A DNA stretch of 64,000 bases from positions 29,859 through 93,858 of the forward strand of contig JBCBSS010000008.1 of the NCBI GenBank assembly GCA_039819065.1. The letters run 5' to 3'. Source of the DNA: JBCBSS01 sp039819065 (lineage in GTDB: Bacteria > Bacteroidota > Bacteroidia > Cytophagales > Cyclobacteriaceae). Within the stretch, counting starts at the first letter, position 1. The number at the start of each line of letters is the position of its first letter. The notes under the pieces are model-generated. The model saw only the letters and a list, made by a program, of their open reading frames with translations, had not been told where the DNA came from and searched no databases. The position numbers and the translations under genes were made by a program. Shown piece after piece: positions 53,267-62,416 of the stretch.

Positions 53267-55171
53267 CTAAGCATTAATACCGGCGCCGTCGATGATCTGT
53301 TCTACCACTTCTGGGTTAAGTAATGTAGAAGTATCACCGAGGTTAGAAGTATCCTTGCTGGCTACTTTTCTCAATATACGACGCATGATCTTACCGGACC
53401 TTGTCTTCGGCAATCCAGGTACGATCTGTACTTCATCTGGTTTCGCAATTGGCCCAATGATCTTTCTAACCGTATCCTTGATCTCACCGATCAGGTTCTC
53501 CTCGGTACGTCCCTCAAGGTCGCAGATCACGAAGGCATATATACCTTGTCCTTTCACATCATGAGGAAAGCCTACTACAGCAGATTCTACCACTTTAGGG
53601 TGCTCATTGATGGCATTTTCTACCTCAGCCGTACCCATTCTATGGCCAGAAACGTTGATCACATCATCTACTCTACCTAATATTCTCAAGTATCCATCAT
53701 GGTCTCTCTTGGCGCCATCTCCGGTGAAGTATTGGCCTTTGTAAGTGCTAAAATAAGTCTGCTTGCAGCGCTCATGATCGCCGTAGGTCGTTCTAATCAT
53801 AGAAGGCCATGGGAACTTTACACATAAGTTACCTTCTACATTATTGCCGTGTAACTCATTACCTTCTGCATCAACAATGATCGGCTGAATACCGGGCAAT
53901 GGTAGCGACGCATAGGCTGGTTTATTAGGCGTAACGCCTGCCAATGCAGAAATCATAATACCACCCGTCTCGGTCTGCCACCAGGTATCTACTAATGGGC
54001 ATTTGCTTTTGCCCACATGGTCATGATACCAGTGCCATGCTTCTTCGTTGATGGGCTCCCCTACCGAACCGATCACCTTCAATGAGTCCAGCGAATAAGG
54101 CTCCAAAGGCTCTAACCCGAAAGCTTGTAACGCCCTGATAGCCGTCGGAGCCGTATAGAATTGATTGACTTTATATTTATCTACTATCTCCCAGAAACGA
54201 CCTGGATGTGGGTAAGTCGGCACACCTTCGAACATCACTGTAGTGGCTCCGGCTAGTAGTGGACCATAAACGATATACGAGTGGCCAGTTATCCATCCTA
54301 CATCCGCTGTACACCAGTATACATCACCTCCGGTGTATTGGAACACATTGAGGAATGAGTAATAAGTATAAACCATGTAGCCGCCAGTGGTGTGTACTAC
54401 ACCTTTGGGCTTACCGGTAGAACCAGAAGTGTACAGTATGAAAAGCATATCTTCAGAGTCCATTTCAGCCGCCTTATGCTCAGTAGATTGACCAGCAATG
54501 GCGTCATGCCACCAAATGTCCCTACCCTCAACCATATTTACCTCTTCACCCGTTCTTTTGAGCACAATCACTTTGGAAGTGCAATCGCAAATCTCCAGCG
54601 CTTCATCAACCACTGCTTTGACAGGTATTGATTTCTTGCCCCTGAAATTCCCATCAGAAGTGAGTACTGCTTTGGCCGAGCAATCATTGATTCGATCTGC
54701 CAAAGACTTGGAAGAGAATCCGGCAAATACCACCGAGTGGATAGCGCCTATTCTAGCACAGGCCAACATAGCGACGGCCGCCTCAGGTACCATCGGCATA
54801 TAAATGATCACACGGTCTCCCTTACCTATGCCCTGTGCTTCCATGGCATTACAGAATTGGCAGGTCATCTCGTGTAGCTCTTTGTAGGTGATGATGCGAT
54901 TGGCTTCCTCCGGATCATTGGGTTCCCAAATGATAGCAGGATTATCGCCATGCGTATATAAATGTCGCTCAAATATATTCTCCGTGATGTTGAGTTTTCC
55001 GTTCAAAAACCATTTCACATCAGGTCCTTCAAAGTCCCAATCAAGTACTTTATCCCATGGTTTCTTCCAATGGAATGATTCTGCAATTCTAGACCAGAAT
55101 GCTTCGGGTTGGAGCACGCTTTTTTGGTACTCATGTATGTACCCGGACAAGGTTTGGATCTTATGGCTCAT
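53267..55171 (-). CDS. acs: acetyl-CoA synthetase (acetate--CoA ligase)
   Basis: 634 residues, full length. The AMP-forming ligase P-loop LYTSGSTGKPKGVVHTTGGY, the WWQTETGG core motif, the YFTGDGAKRDHDGYLRILGR hinge and a C-terminal TRSGKIMRR with Lys594, the acetyl-regulated catalytic lysine, are all present. It converts acetate, ATP and CoA to acetyl-CoA in the cytoplasm. It lies between a receiver-only regulator upstream and the CBS/DUF294 gene downstream, in the acetate module with the ActP symporter, consistent with control by the SLC5-fused kinase. Confidence 0.98.
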   Translation of the reverse strand: MSHKIQTLSGYIHEYQKSVLQPEAFWSRIAESFHWKKPWDKVLDWDFEGPDVKWFLNGKLNITENIFERHLYTHGDNPAIIWEPNDPEEANRIITYKELHEMTCQFCNAMEAQGIGKGDRVIIYMPMVPEAAVAMLACARIGAIHSVVFAGFSSKSLADRINDCSAKAVLTSDGNFRGKKSIPVKAVVDEALEICDCTSKVIVLKRTGEEVNMVEGRDIWWHDAIAGQSTEHKAAEMDSEDMLFILYTSGSTGKPKGVVHTTGGYMVYTYYSFLNVFQYTGGDVYWCTADVGWITGHSYIVYGPLLAGATTVMFEGVPTYPHPGRFWEIVDKYKVNQFYTAPTAIRALQAFGLEPLEPYSLDSLKVIGSVGEPINEEAWHWYHDHVGKSKCPLVDTWWQTETGGIMISALAGVTPNKPAYASLPLPGIQPIIVDAEGNELHGNNVEGNLCVKFPWPSMIRTTYGDHERCKQTYFSTYKGQYFTGDGAKRDHDGYLRILGRVDDVINVSGHRMGTAEVENAINEHPKVVESAVVGFPHDVKGQGIYAFVICDLEGRTEENLIGEIKDTVRKIIGPIAKPDEVQIVPGLPKTRSGKIMRRILRKVASKDTSNLGDTSTLLNPEVVEQIIDGAGINA

Positions 55172-55214
55172 TTTTACTTTAGGTTAATTTTTAAATGCTT
55201 TTATCAATTCTTTT

Positions 55215-55577
55215 TTAGTTGACCAGTGCTTTGATTTCCTTCATCAAATTCCTGGTGGAAAAGGGCTTAGTGAGATACTTATCGGCCCCAATTTCATATC
55301 CTTTTTTAATATCTTCCTCTTTTGATCTGGCACTGAGGAATATCACTTTGATGTGCTCGGTGATGGCATTACCCTTGATAGACTGACATACTTCATAACC
55401 ATCCACATTGGGCATCATGATGTCCAAGACCACCACATCAGGTTTTTCTTCACTGATTATATCCAAAGCTTCGGCGCCATCCCGAGCTACGAATACGTCA
55501 TAATTCTCCTTGCGCATTAGAAATTCGAGTGACATTAGAATGTTTGGTTCATCATCTACTATTAAAATTTTGTTCAT
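55215..55577 (-). CDS. receiver-only response regulator (CheY-like)
   Basis: 120 residues consisting of one receiver domain: Asp8/Asp9 (ILIVDDEPN), phosphoacceptor Asp52 (VVVLDIMMPNVDG), Ser82 (FLSARS) and Lys104 (YLTKPF). There is no DNA-binding or enzyme output domain. Its start overlaps the 3' end of the kinase gene by 26 bases, so it is the cognate partner. In the related proteobacterial CrbS/CrbR and MxtR/ErdR systems that control acs, the regulator has a LuxR-type domain; its absence here means output must go through another protein. Confidence 0.95.
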   Translation of the reverse strand: MNKILIVDDEPNILMSLEFLMRKENYDVFVARDGAEALDIISEEKPDVVVLDIMMPNVDGYEVCQSIKGNAITEHIKVIFLSARSKEEDIKKGYEIGADKYLTKPFSTRNLMKEIKALVN

Positions 55578-58296
55578 ATTCTTCTTCGATTGCTTGTATA
55601 TAACTGCTGGTTGGTAGCCTTATGATAAATGTAGAACCCTTTTGCCATTCACTCGTCACTTCTATTGTACCCTTGTGCAATTCTATGATCTTTTTAGAAA
55701 TAGAAAGTCCCAGTCCCGTTCCCTTGGGCTTTTTGCGGGTCTGGTCGCGTGCCTGGAAAAACTTCTCAAAGATGCGCGTCATGTTCTCTTTCTTGATTCC
55801 CCTGCCATTGTCCGTGATCGAGATGATCAATGCTGACTGATCAGTTTCACATTGTATAGTTATAAATGGCTGTTCTTCACTGGCGTATTTGATGGCATTG
55901 GATATCAGGTTAATGAATACCTGCTTCAGGCGATCTTCATCTCCCGTAATTTCAACGCTATTGACATCATCACCGAATTGCTGGTTCAGCTTGATTTCCT
56001 TAGATAGAATCAAGTGCTCCAGGCTCTTGATAGAATCATTCAGAATCTGATAAGGCGAAATAGTGGTACTGGCTATGGTAGTAGCACCAGATTCCAGTTT
56101 CTCCATATCCAGTACTTGATTGATCAAGCGTGTCATGCGATCGATCTCGTCATTGATGGTACCTAGAAAGCGGCTGCGCTCTTGCTCCTCTATTTCAGGA
56201 TTGTCCTGAATGATCTCGACAAAAGCCTTGATAGCAGTCAAAGGGGTTCTCATCTCATGCGTCACCGTAGAAATGAAATCATCCTTCTCTTTATCCAGGT
56301 TTTTCAAACGCTCATTGGCTTCTTCCAATTCGTCGGCTTGTCTTCTCAATTGAGAAGATTTATACTGCAATTCCTCATTCAGACGTGCCGTTTCGCTCGT
56401 TTCTTTCAGCAAAACGATCACATCCTTCAGTTCTATCTCATCTTCCTTGGCCATGGAAGAAATAAGCAGGTGGGCTGATGCCGAACCAACTGCTCCTGAC
56501 AAAAGACGTTCTGTATAATTGACAAACTTAGCGTCCACTACACCATCCTGATGGGTTTCACCGTAGCGCTGTCGGTAGTTGTCTATTGCCTCTGCCATTC
56601 TATCCTTACCTAGCAAGTTTTCCGCTAATTTGACCAGATCCTGATAAACCATTTCCCCTTTCCAAACCAGCTTCTCTGCACTCTTGGTAGAATACTGGTA
56701 AATGTCTACATACAATTCTGCCTGATTACGCTCCTTGCCTGATTGCTCTGTGAAAATGGAAGCAGCGAAAAAAGCTAACGTGTTGAAAAAGAGGCTCCAA
56801 AGTGTTCCATGTGCGATGAATGGAAGCGAGGAGCCAAACAATGATTCTGGTCTCAGCCAGCCTATACCAAATGGCCCGTCATGCATCAACGATTCTGGCA
56901 AGAGCCCCACTTCTATCACAGTAGGTATTACCAATGTATAGCCCCAGACTACGAAGCCAATGATAAGACCGCTCATAGCACCCTGCTTGTTGGCGTCCTT
57001 CCAAAAAAGGGCTCCCAATACAGCCGGGGCAAATTGTATGATGGCTGCGAAGGAAATCAAACCAATCGAAGCCAAAGGAAATCTGTCAGCGATGAATTTG
57101 TAATACAAGTAGGCCAGAATGAGTATGCCGAATACGGCCAATCTTCTTGACCTGAGTGGTAGTGAGGAGTAAATATTACGCCCTTCCAGGCTCTTGAGAA
57201 TAACCGGTACAATCACGTTGTTACTGAGAATTAACGCCAGCGAAATAGTCGATACGATGATCATACCGGTAGCGGCGGAAAAGCCACCGATAAAGGTGAA
57301 AAGCGCCAGACCTTCTTTATTGCTCATAAGCGGTATGGCCAACACATAGGAATCCGGATCTATACTGGCTGGAAGTAATAGCTTACCTCCCATCGCGATC
57401 GGTACCACAAAAATATTGATCAATAGTAAGTATAGCGGGAAGACCCAAATAGCCGTTTTAAGGTGGTTTTCGTTGGTGTTTTCTGCCACGGTCACCTGAA
57501 ACTGCCTGGGCAGCAACATAATGGCCGACATGGATAACAGCAGCATGAAAAACCATTCTATCCCACTACTTTCTGGCAAATGCTCAAACTTGCCGAGTGT
57601 TTCTTTGTCAATTTGGCTGAAGATATCGCCGAAGCCATTGAAAAGGACATAGGTCACATATACCCCAACGGCGATGAAGGCGACCAGCTTGACCACCGAG
57701 TCAATAGCGATGGCGCCCATCATCCCGAAGTGCTTGTCGGTGGTTTCTATTGATCGGAATACGAAGAGAATGATGAACAAGGCCAGAATAACCGAAAGGT
57801 AAAAGGCGGTATCATTCAAAAAGAGGTTGGCCATGTTGCTATCCTGGTAGGCTCCATAGGCCAGTATCTCATACGAGTTGGTGATTGACTTAAGTTGGAT
57901 AGAAATGTAGGGAATGATCCCTAAAACGATCAAGACACTGGAAAGGACACTGATAGTGAGGCTTTTACCATATCTCAGAGAGATGAGGTCGGGTAAGGTG
58001 GAAATCCTTTGTACCTCACAGATCCGGATCATTTTTCTCATGACGATCCACCAAAGTGGCATAGTCAGCAATGGCCCGATATAGATGGTCAAGAATTCCC
58101 AACCGTCATTTACAGCATTACCTACACTTCCATAATAAGTCCAGGCGGTACAATAAACGGGTATGCCTAGTGCATACACCCATTTGTATTTGATCAGGTG
58201 CTTTCCGACTCTAGCCCGTTTGTCCATGAAGTGAGCCAAAACAAATAACAGCCCCAGATAACCCAATGAAATCAATATGATGATCCACCCAGCCAA
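55552..58296 (-). CDS. SLC5-fused sensor histidine kinase (CrbS/CbrA-like)
   Basis: 914 residues. Residues 1-520 are a sodium/solute symporter-like membrane domain with about thirteen helices; a cytoplasmic linker (521-640) has a coiled-coil end near 640-670. HisKA follows with His680 (FISTVTHEMRTPLTAIKAF), the N-box VFINLISNAIKYA (793-805), G1 ITDNGRGI (827-834) and G2 KGTGLGLSI (858-866). The kinase core is intact, and the ligand is presumably taken from or sensed by the symporter domain. It sits between a small membrane protein and the receiver gene, in an acetate module, matching CrbS-type control of acs. Confidence 0.95.
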   Translation of the reverse strand: MAGWIIILISLGYLGLLFVLAHFMDKRARVGKHLIKYKWVYALGIPVYCTAWTYYGSVGNAVNDGWEFLTIYIGPLLTMPLWWIVMRKMIRICEVQRISTLPDLISLRYGKSLTISVLSSVLIVLGIIPYISIQLKSITNSYEILAYGAYQDSNMANLFLNDTAFYLSVILALFIILFVFRSIETTDKHFGMMGAIAIDSVVKLVAFIAVGVYVTYVLFNGFGDIFSQIDKETLGKFEHLPESSGIEWFFMLLLSMSAIMLLPRQFQVTVAENTNENHLKTAIWVFPLYLLLINIFVVPIAMGGKLLLPASIDPDSYVLAIPLMSNKEGLALFTFIGGFSAATGMIIVSTISLALILSNNVIVPVILKSLEGRNIYSSLPLRSRRLAVFGILILAYLYYKFIADRFPLASIGLISFAAIIQFAPAVLGALFWKDANKQGAMSGLIIGFVVWGYTLVIPTVIEVGLLPESLMHDGPFGIGWLRPESLFGSSLPFIAHGTLWSLFFNTLAFFAASIFTEQSGKERNQAELYVDIYQYSTKSAEKLVWKGEMVYQDLVKLAENLLGKDRMAEAIDNYRQRYGETHQDGVVDAKFVNYTERLLSGAVGSASAHLLISSMAKEDEIELKDVIVLLKETSETARLNEELQYKSSQLRRQADELEEANERLKNLDKEKDDFISTVTHEMRTPLTAIKAFVEIIQDNPEIEEQERSRFLGTINDEIDRMTRLINQVLDMEKLESGATTIASTTISPYQILNDSIKSLEHLILSKEIKLNQQFGDDVNSVEITGDEDRLKQVFINLISNAIKYASEEQPFITIQCETDQSALIISITDNGRGIKKENMTRIFEKFFQARDQTRKKPKGTGLGLSISKKIIELHKGTIEVTSEWQKGSTFIIRLPTSSYIQAIEEEYEQNFNSR

Positions 58297-58304
58297 GCAA
58301 TAAA

Positions 58305-58502
58305 CTAGTTTTTGTGTCGGTTTCTGTTAGTAAAGAAGTAGGCCATTACCGCAATCAGTATGACCCAGCAAGCTCCAATATAAAGCATAAGTGCAGGGAG
58401 TCCTCCTATCATACCATCGGGTATAGATAAGAAGGGTGTGTTCAATAACATGAAGAATAATACGAACACAGCGACAAGTGTCATTTTCCGTTTTGACTTC
58501 AT
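58305..58502 (-). CDS. small two-helix membrane protein upstream of the SLC5-kinase
   Basis: 65 residues from the ATG at 58502 (MKSKRKMTLVAVFVLFFMLL); an earlier ATG at 58541 adds 13 residues that look like leader. Two hydrophobic helices (about 8-24 and 35-54, GLPALMLYIGACWVILIAVM) and a basic NRNRHKN tail. I cannot name the family. Small ORFs in this place resemble CbrX upstream of cbrA in pseudomonads, which affects kinase expression, but no sequence relation is claimed. It ends 8 bases before the kinase and begins 46 bases after the actP stop. Confidence 0.8.
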   Translation of the reverse strand: MKSKRKMTLVAVFVLFFMLLNTPFLSIPDGMIGGLPALMLYIGACWVILIAVMAYFFTNRNRHKN

Positions 58503-58548
58503 GTTATCAATATAGAAAAAATCCACCGTTACTCCCTGCATGATTTTA

Positions 58549-60237
58549 TTAATGATCTACAGCTTCACCCGCGCCTCTTGGGTAACGGATGTTTTCTACC
58601 ATTTCCTGTACCTCTTGTGGCGTTTCAGCAGTGGCCCTGGATACAACTACACTCACTACCACGTTCACTAACATGGCGATGGTACCAAAACCTTCTGGCG
58701 AAATACCAAACCACCAGTCTTCCTGTGTTCCTCCACCGAAACCTTGTAGTTTGTACTTGATCATATAGAACAGCATCAACAATATACCTACTACCATACC
58801 ACTGATCGCTCCTTGTCGATTCATGCGCTTATCAAAAATACCGAGTATAATGGCTGGGAAGAATGAAGCGGCAGCCAGTCCAAATGCCAGTGCGACCGTT
58901 GCGGCCACGAAACCTGGAGGGTTGATACCGAAATAACCAGCTACAACAACAGCGATAGCAGCACCAATTCTAGCCCAAAGCAGTTCACCTTTTTCAGAAA
59001 TATCAGGCTTGATTTGCTTCTTGATCAAATCGTGTGAAACACTAGTTGAGATCACCAAAAGTAATCCTGCAGCCGTTGAAAGCGCTGCTGCCAAACCACC
59101 GGCTGCCACTAAAGCAATGACCCAGTTGGGAAGCTGTGCAATCTCCGGATTGGCCAATACCATGATATCCCTGTCAATAGTCAGCTCATTAGCTTCGGCG
59201 TCACCAACATATTGAATTTTGCCATCTGCGTTCTTATCCTCGTATTTGATCAAACCAGTCTTCTCCCAGTTGTTAAACCATTCCGGCATATCCGCATAAG
59301 ACTCGTTGGATACCGTATTGATGAGGTTCGTTCTGGCAAATGCTCCTATGGCAGGGGCAGTAGTATAAAGAATGGCAATGAATATCAGTGCGAAACCAGC
59401 AGATAATCTGGCGTCTTTTACTTTCGGTACAGTAAAGAAACGAACGATTACGTGCGGTAATCCCGCCGTTCCGACCATCAAGGCCATGGTGATAGCAAAT
59501 ACATCGATCATACTTTTAGAACCACTGGTATACTCAGCAAAACCCAGTTCTACATGCAATTGATCTAGTTTATCCAATAGATAAGTACCATCGTTCATGG
59601 CGCTTCCGAAGCCGATTTGCGGTAGATAAGTCCCGGTTAACTGGAACGAAATGAAAAACGCAGGTACCATGAAAGCGAAGATGAGAATACAGTACTGTGC
59701 TACCTGTGTATAGGTGATGCCTTTCATTCCACCCAATACGGCATAGAAGAATACCAATCCCATTCCGATGTAAACACCGGTATTGATAGGTACTTCGAGG
59801 AACCTACTGAATACCACACCTACACCGCGCATTTGGCCGGCCACATAAGTGAAGGAAACGATAATGGCACAAAGTACCGCCACCGTTCTGGCTACATTCG
59901 AATAATAACGGTCTCCGATGAAATCTGGCACAGTGAACTTACCGAATTTCCTAAGATAGGGAGCCAAGAGCAAGGCCAGTAAAACATAGCCTCCAGTCCA
60001 GCCCATCAAGTAAACTGCACCGTCGTATCCCATAAAGGAGATCAATCCGGCCATAGAAATGAAAGAAGCAGCTGACATCCAGTCAGCAGCAGTGGCCATA
60101 CCGTTGGCCAAAGGTGGAACACCTCCACCCGCTACATAAAATTCTTTAGTTGATCCGGCACGTGACCAGATCGCAATGCCAATGTAGAGCGCAAACGTTA
60201 CGCCTACAATGATGAAAGTCCAGGTTTGTACATCCAT
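58549..60237 (-). CDS. actP: cation/acetate symporter ActP (SSS family)
   Basis: 562 residues and about thirteen helices with the sodium:solute symporter fold. Characteristic stretches: YVAGGGVPPLANGMATAADW (34-53) including the AADWMSAASF helix-1 sodium-site region, VLGGMKGITYTQVAQYCILI, and LPHVIVRFFTVPKVKDAR. The charged loop around 310-360 is longer than average. It should drive acetate (or a short-chain carboxylate such as pyruvate) uptake with sodium. The upstream small subunit of the DUF4212 family and the downstream kinase and acs genes support the acetate assignment. Confidence 0.93.
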   Translation of the reverse strand: MDVQTWTFIIVGVTFALYIGIAIWSRAGSTKEFYVAGGGVPPLANGMATAADWMSAASFISMAGLISFMGYDGAVYLMGWTGGYVLLALLLAPYLRKFGKFTVPDFIGDRYYSNVARTVAVLCAIIVSFTYVAGQMRGVGVVFSRFLEVPINTGVYIGMGLVFFYAVLGGMKGITYTQVAQYCILIFAFMVPAFFISFQLTGTYLPQIGFGSAMNDGTYLLDKLDQLHVELGFAEYTSGSKSMIDVFAITMALMVGTAGLPHVIVRFFTVPKVKDARLSAGFALIFIAILYTTAPAIGAFARTNLINTVSNESYADMPEWFNNWEKTGLIKYEDKNADGKIQYVGDAEANELTIDRDIMVLANPEIAQLPNWVIALVAAGGLAAALSTAAGLLLVISTSVSHDLIKKQIKPDISEKGELLWARIGAAIAVVVAGYFGINPPGFVAATVALAFGLAAASFFPAIILGIFDKRMNRQGAISGMVVGILLMLFYMIKYKLQGFGGGTQEDWWFGISPEGFGTIAMLVNVVVSVVVSRATAETPQEVQEMVENIRYPRGAGEAVDH

Positions 60238-60257
60238 TTTGGTTAAGTTTTTTAAGG

Positions 60258-60512
60258 TTATTTCTCGTCTACATCAAATTCTTTATCCAGCTTGTTCATC
60301 AGTCTTACATACACGAAGATCAAGATGACAAAAGCGTATATCGACCCTTGTTGGGCAAACCAGAAGCCTAGCTTGAAGCCTCCTAGCCTGATGCTATTGA
60401 GCTGGTCGACGAACAGTATGCCGCATCCGTAGGATACCACAAACCAGATGACAAGAAGAATGGCCAAATAGCCGAGGTTCTTCTTCCAATATCTTTTCAT
60501 ATTGTTGGACAT
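60258..60512 (-). CDS. DUF4212 sodium/substrate symporter small subunit
   Basis: 84 residues with two transmembrane helices, about 13-32 (LGYLAILLVIWFVVSYGCGI) and about 52-72 (QQGSIYAFVILIFVYVRLMN), and the family motif LGGFKLGFWFAQQGS between them. DUF4212 proteins are always encoded just before an SSS symporter and are thought to be its small subunit. Here the next gene, 20 bases away, is actP, so the two form one transporter. Confidence 0.93.
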   Translation of the reverse strand: MSNNMKRYWKKNLGYLAILLVIWFVVSYGCGILFVDQLNSIRLGGFKLGFWFAQQGSIYAFVILIFVYVRLMNKLDKEFDVDEK

Positions 60513-60560
60513 GATATATTTTGATTTTGGTAAAAGTTCTTTTGAATGAATGAGCAGTGG

Positions 60561-61829
60561 CTACAGGAATATGTGCGTTTGCAACCTGATTCTCGAAACG
60601 TCCCCGCCAAGTGCATCCCTGAAGTCATTTCTGATATTATGATATTCTAGTGTGATCTTGGCGTTATGTCCATTCACGTAGTAGTTGACCCCGAAATCAA
60701 ATGAGGTTACGTTATCTTCAAGGGCCTCATAGCTACCAGATTGAAAAGCCACATAAGGCATGATGTTGAGGCTGGGGAAAAGGTAGCCGGCATGTGCGTA
60801 GATATTACTGCCCGTGCCTGCCCATCTGGATACGTAGTTGTCTCCGTAATCGAAGTTGATGAAAGAGGCATAGGCGTTGAGCGCACCATTACCAAGAGGC
60901 GCATCATAGAATACGTCTGCAGCAAAGTGGAATACATTTTCATGCTCCTGGGAAATATTATTAAATGCTCCATTGGCGTGAGAGAAAAAGCCCAGGCCAA
61001 ACCCGAGCACCTTCTTGTTCCCGAAGTACGTTCCTACCTGATAGGGAAGTTTGATCGACTCGGTATCAAAAAGGTTGTAGCGGAAGTATCCTTCTACGAT
61101 GGTATTGCCCGTGGGACCGCCATCTTCATCTACAACTGCACTTCCGTTGTAGGTGATACCAGAAACTTCAGCATTGGGAAAACCAGCGCCAAAGTTTCCT
61201 CCCTGACCTAAAGCATTGGCTGGGTTGAGCGGATTGTTTACGGCAAAGCGGTAGTCAAATTGGCCTAAACGACCTTTTGCATATACTCCCATATGGCGGG
61301 CAAATTGATCGGTGACACCCAGTGAATGCCAGTGCGTAAAGGGTCGTGCTTGGTCTAAGGTCATGAAGTTCAATGTGGAAGCACTGGCTAACCTTGTCAG
61401 ACCTTTCCAATAATGAAGTCCGGTTCCTATGTAAAGTGCGTCATTGTTAGACACCTTAAACTCCGTCCAGGCATCATGCAGGAAGAACTGGGATGAGTTA
61501 CCGTTGTTTCCCAAAGAGGTAAGATTGGCGGGTGTTTGGTTATTCAAACCAATATGGGTAAGAATCAAAAACCGCGGTGAAATTTGGGCATAAGCCAGCA
61601 TACGGCTCCTTCGTGCGAATGAAGTCAGTTGAAAATCTGAGTCGTCCTGTAAATTGTTGCTTTGAAGCCATTGCTGATGCCAGATGATAAACCTGACGTA
61701 GACATCTTCATTGATGTCGAGTTTTAACGGTTTATACTGGGGAGCCGGGTAAACAGACTTGTCGTCCTGACCCATCGCCTGGAAGGCAATGAGGGAAATG
61801 AGGCACAGTAAAAAGTAGGTCTTTTTCAT
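60561..61829 (-). CDS. outer membrane porin-like protein
   Basis: 422 residues from the ATG at 61829 (MKKTYFLLCLISLIAFQAMG); an earlier in-frame ATG (61868) is upstream of the signal peptide and unlikely. The signal peptide is about 20 residues. The mature part alternates aromatic/charged strands such as WHQQWLQSNNLQDDSDFQLT, DYRFAVNNPLNPANALGQGG and ends LQTHIFL, with the terminal hydrophobic residue of a beta-barrel. It likely forms a 16-18-strand porin for small carboxylates. It is the first gene before DUF4212-actP (48-base gap) and so would let acetate cross the outer membrane. Confidence 0.85.
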   Translation of the reverse strand: MKKTYFLLCLISLIAFQAMGQDDKSVYPAPQYKPLKLDINEDVYVRFIIWHQQWLQSNNLQDDSDFQLTSFARRSRMLAYAQISPRFLILTHIGLNNQTPANLTSLGNNGNSSQFFLHDAWTEFKVSNNDALYIGTGLHYWKGLTRLASASTLNFMTLDQARPFTHWHSLGVTDQFARHMGVYAKGRLGQFDYRFAVNNPLNPANALGQGGNFGAGFPNAEVSGITYNGSAVVDEDGGPTGNTIVEGYFRYNLFDTESIKLPYQVGTYFGNKKVLGFGLGFFSHANGAFNNISQEHENVFHFAADVFYDAPLGNGALNAYASFINFDYGDNYVSRWAGTGSNIYAHAGYLFPSLNIMPYVAFQSGSYEALEDNVTSFDFGVNYYVNGHNAKITLEYHNIRNDFRDALGGDVSRIRLQTHIFL

Positions 61830-61830
61830 T

Positions 61831-61910
61831 ATTGCAAAATTTTTGGTTAATGATTGAGAGGTTAGCAAAACATTCTGCTGAACACTTGATCAAAATGAGA
61901 ATTTTGCAAT
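61831..61910. promoter_or_regulatory. 11-bp inverted repeat in the leader of the acetate operon
   Basis: ATTGCAAAATT (61831-61841) pairs perfectly with AATTTTGCAAT (61900-61910), 58 bases apart. It sits between the zinc-ribbon/HTH gene and the porin start (61829). It may be paired operator sites or a leader stem enclosing the ribosome-binding region. Confidence 0.55.
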
Positions 61911-61953
61911 GGAGGTAATGAAAAGCCTGTATATTTTTGGTAAGTGGTATATA

Positions 61954-62364
61954 TCAGTCACGGAACCGCTCCCACTTGATCATCATGAACTTGTCACCAA
62001 GCTCGGTGAGGATCATACCGGAGCCACCCAAAAAATGAGGGTCTGCCATTAGCTCTTGTAACTCACTGTGGGTCAATATTTTGTAGGTAGGTCGGTAATC
62101 AGTATTGACGGGCGCTTTGATGTGATATTTCTTAACCCAGTTCATGACCGAGACGTGGCTAATGCCTAACAAACGTTCGATCTCCCGGTAGCTGACACCT
62201 TCGATATAGAGCTGCAAAGCTTTGATCACCGTGTAGTCATGAACCTGCTTACCCAGCTTGGGGACTGTAAAAAAATAGTTACAAGATTTACACTTGAATC
62301 TTTGTCTATCTTTGATTACACCGCTTTTTACAGTCTTAGGATTACCACATTTCGGGCAGTTCAT
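61954..62364 (-). CDS. zinc-ribbon / helix-turn-helix protein, IS1 InsA-like (probably a regulator)
   Basis: 136 residues. A zinc ribbon with CPKC (Cys3, Cys6) and CKSC (Cys25, Cys28) is followed by an HTH YREIERLLGISHVSVMNWVK (about 58-79), the same order as the InsA half of IS1-type transposases. The remaining 55 residues (TYKILTHSELQELMADPHFL and on) are not a DDE catalytic domain, no InsB-like gene is near, and no terminal repeats are found. The most likely reading is a domesticated DNA-binding regulator of the acetate operon directly downstream. Its gene is 125 bases from the porin, transcribed the same way. Confidence 0.82.
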   Translation of the reverse strand: MNCPKCGNPKTVKSGVIKDRQRFKCKSCNYFFTVPKLGKQVHDYTVIKALQLYIEGVSYREIERLLGISHVSVMNWVKKYHIKAPVNTDYRPTYKILTHSELQELMADPHFLGGSGMILTELGDKFMMIKWERFRD

Positions 62365-62382
62365 AGGGTTGATTATTATAGC

Positions 62383-62416
62383 TATATCAATTTAGCATAA
62401 ATATATCAATTTAGCA
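62383..62416. promoter_or_regulatory. paired direct repeat before the InsA-like gene
   Basis: TATATCAATTTAGCA occurs at 62383-62397 and 62402-62416, a 19-base period, roughly two helical turns, 19 bases upstream of the ATG at 62364. This is a typical layout for an autoregulatory operator; no binding protein is known. Confidence 0.55.

Noticed and set aside
53011..53277. 88-residue ORF in the acs/CBS gap
   Set aside because: It is translated repeat DNA, mirrored in the duplicate block; similar repeat ORFs at 11386, 33201 and 42733 were dropped too.
61954..62364. Intact IS1-type insertion sequence
   Set aside because: No InsB-like frame, no DDE motif, and no terminal repeats or target duplication seen.
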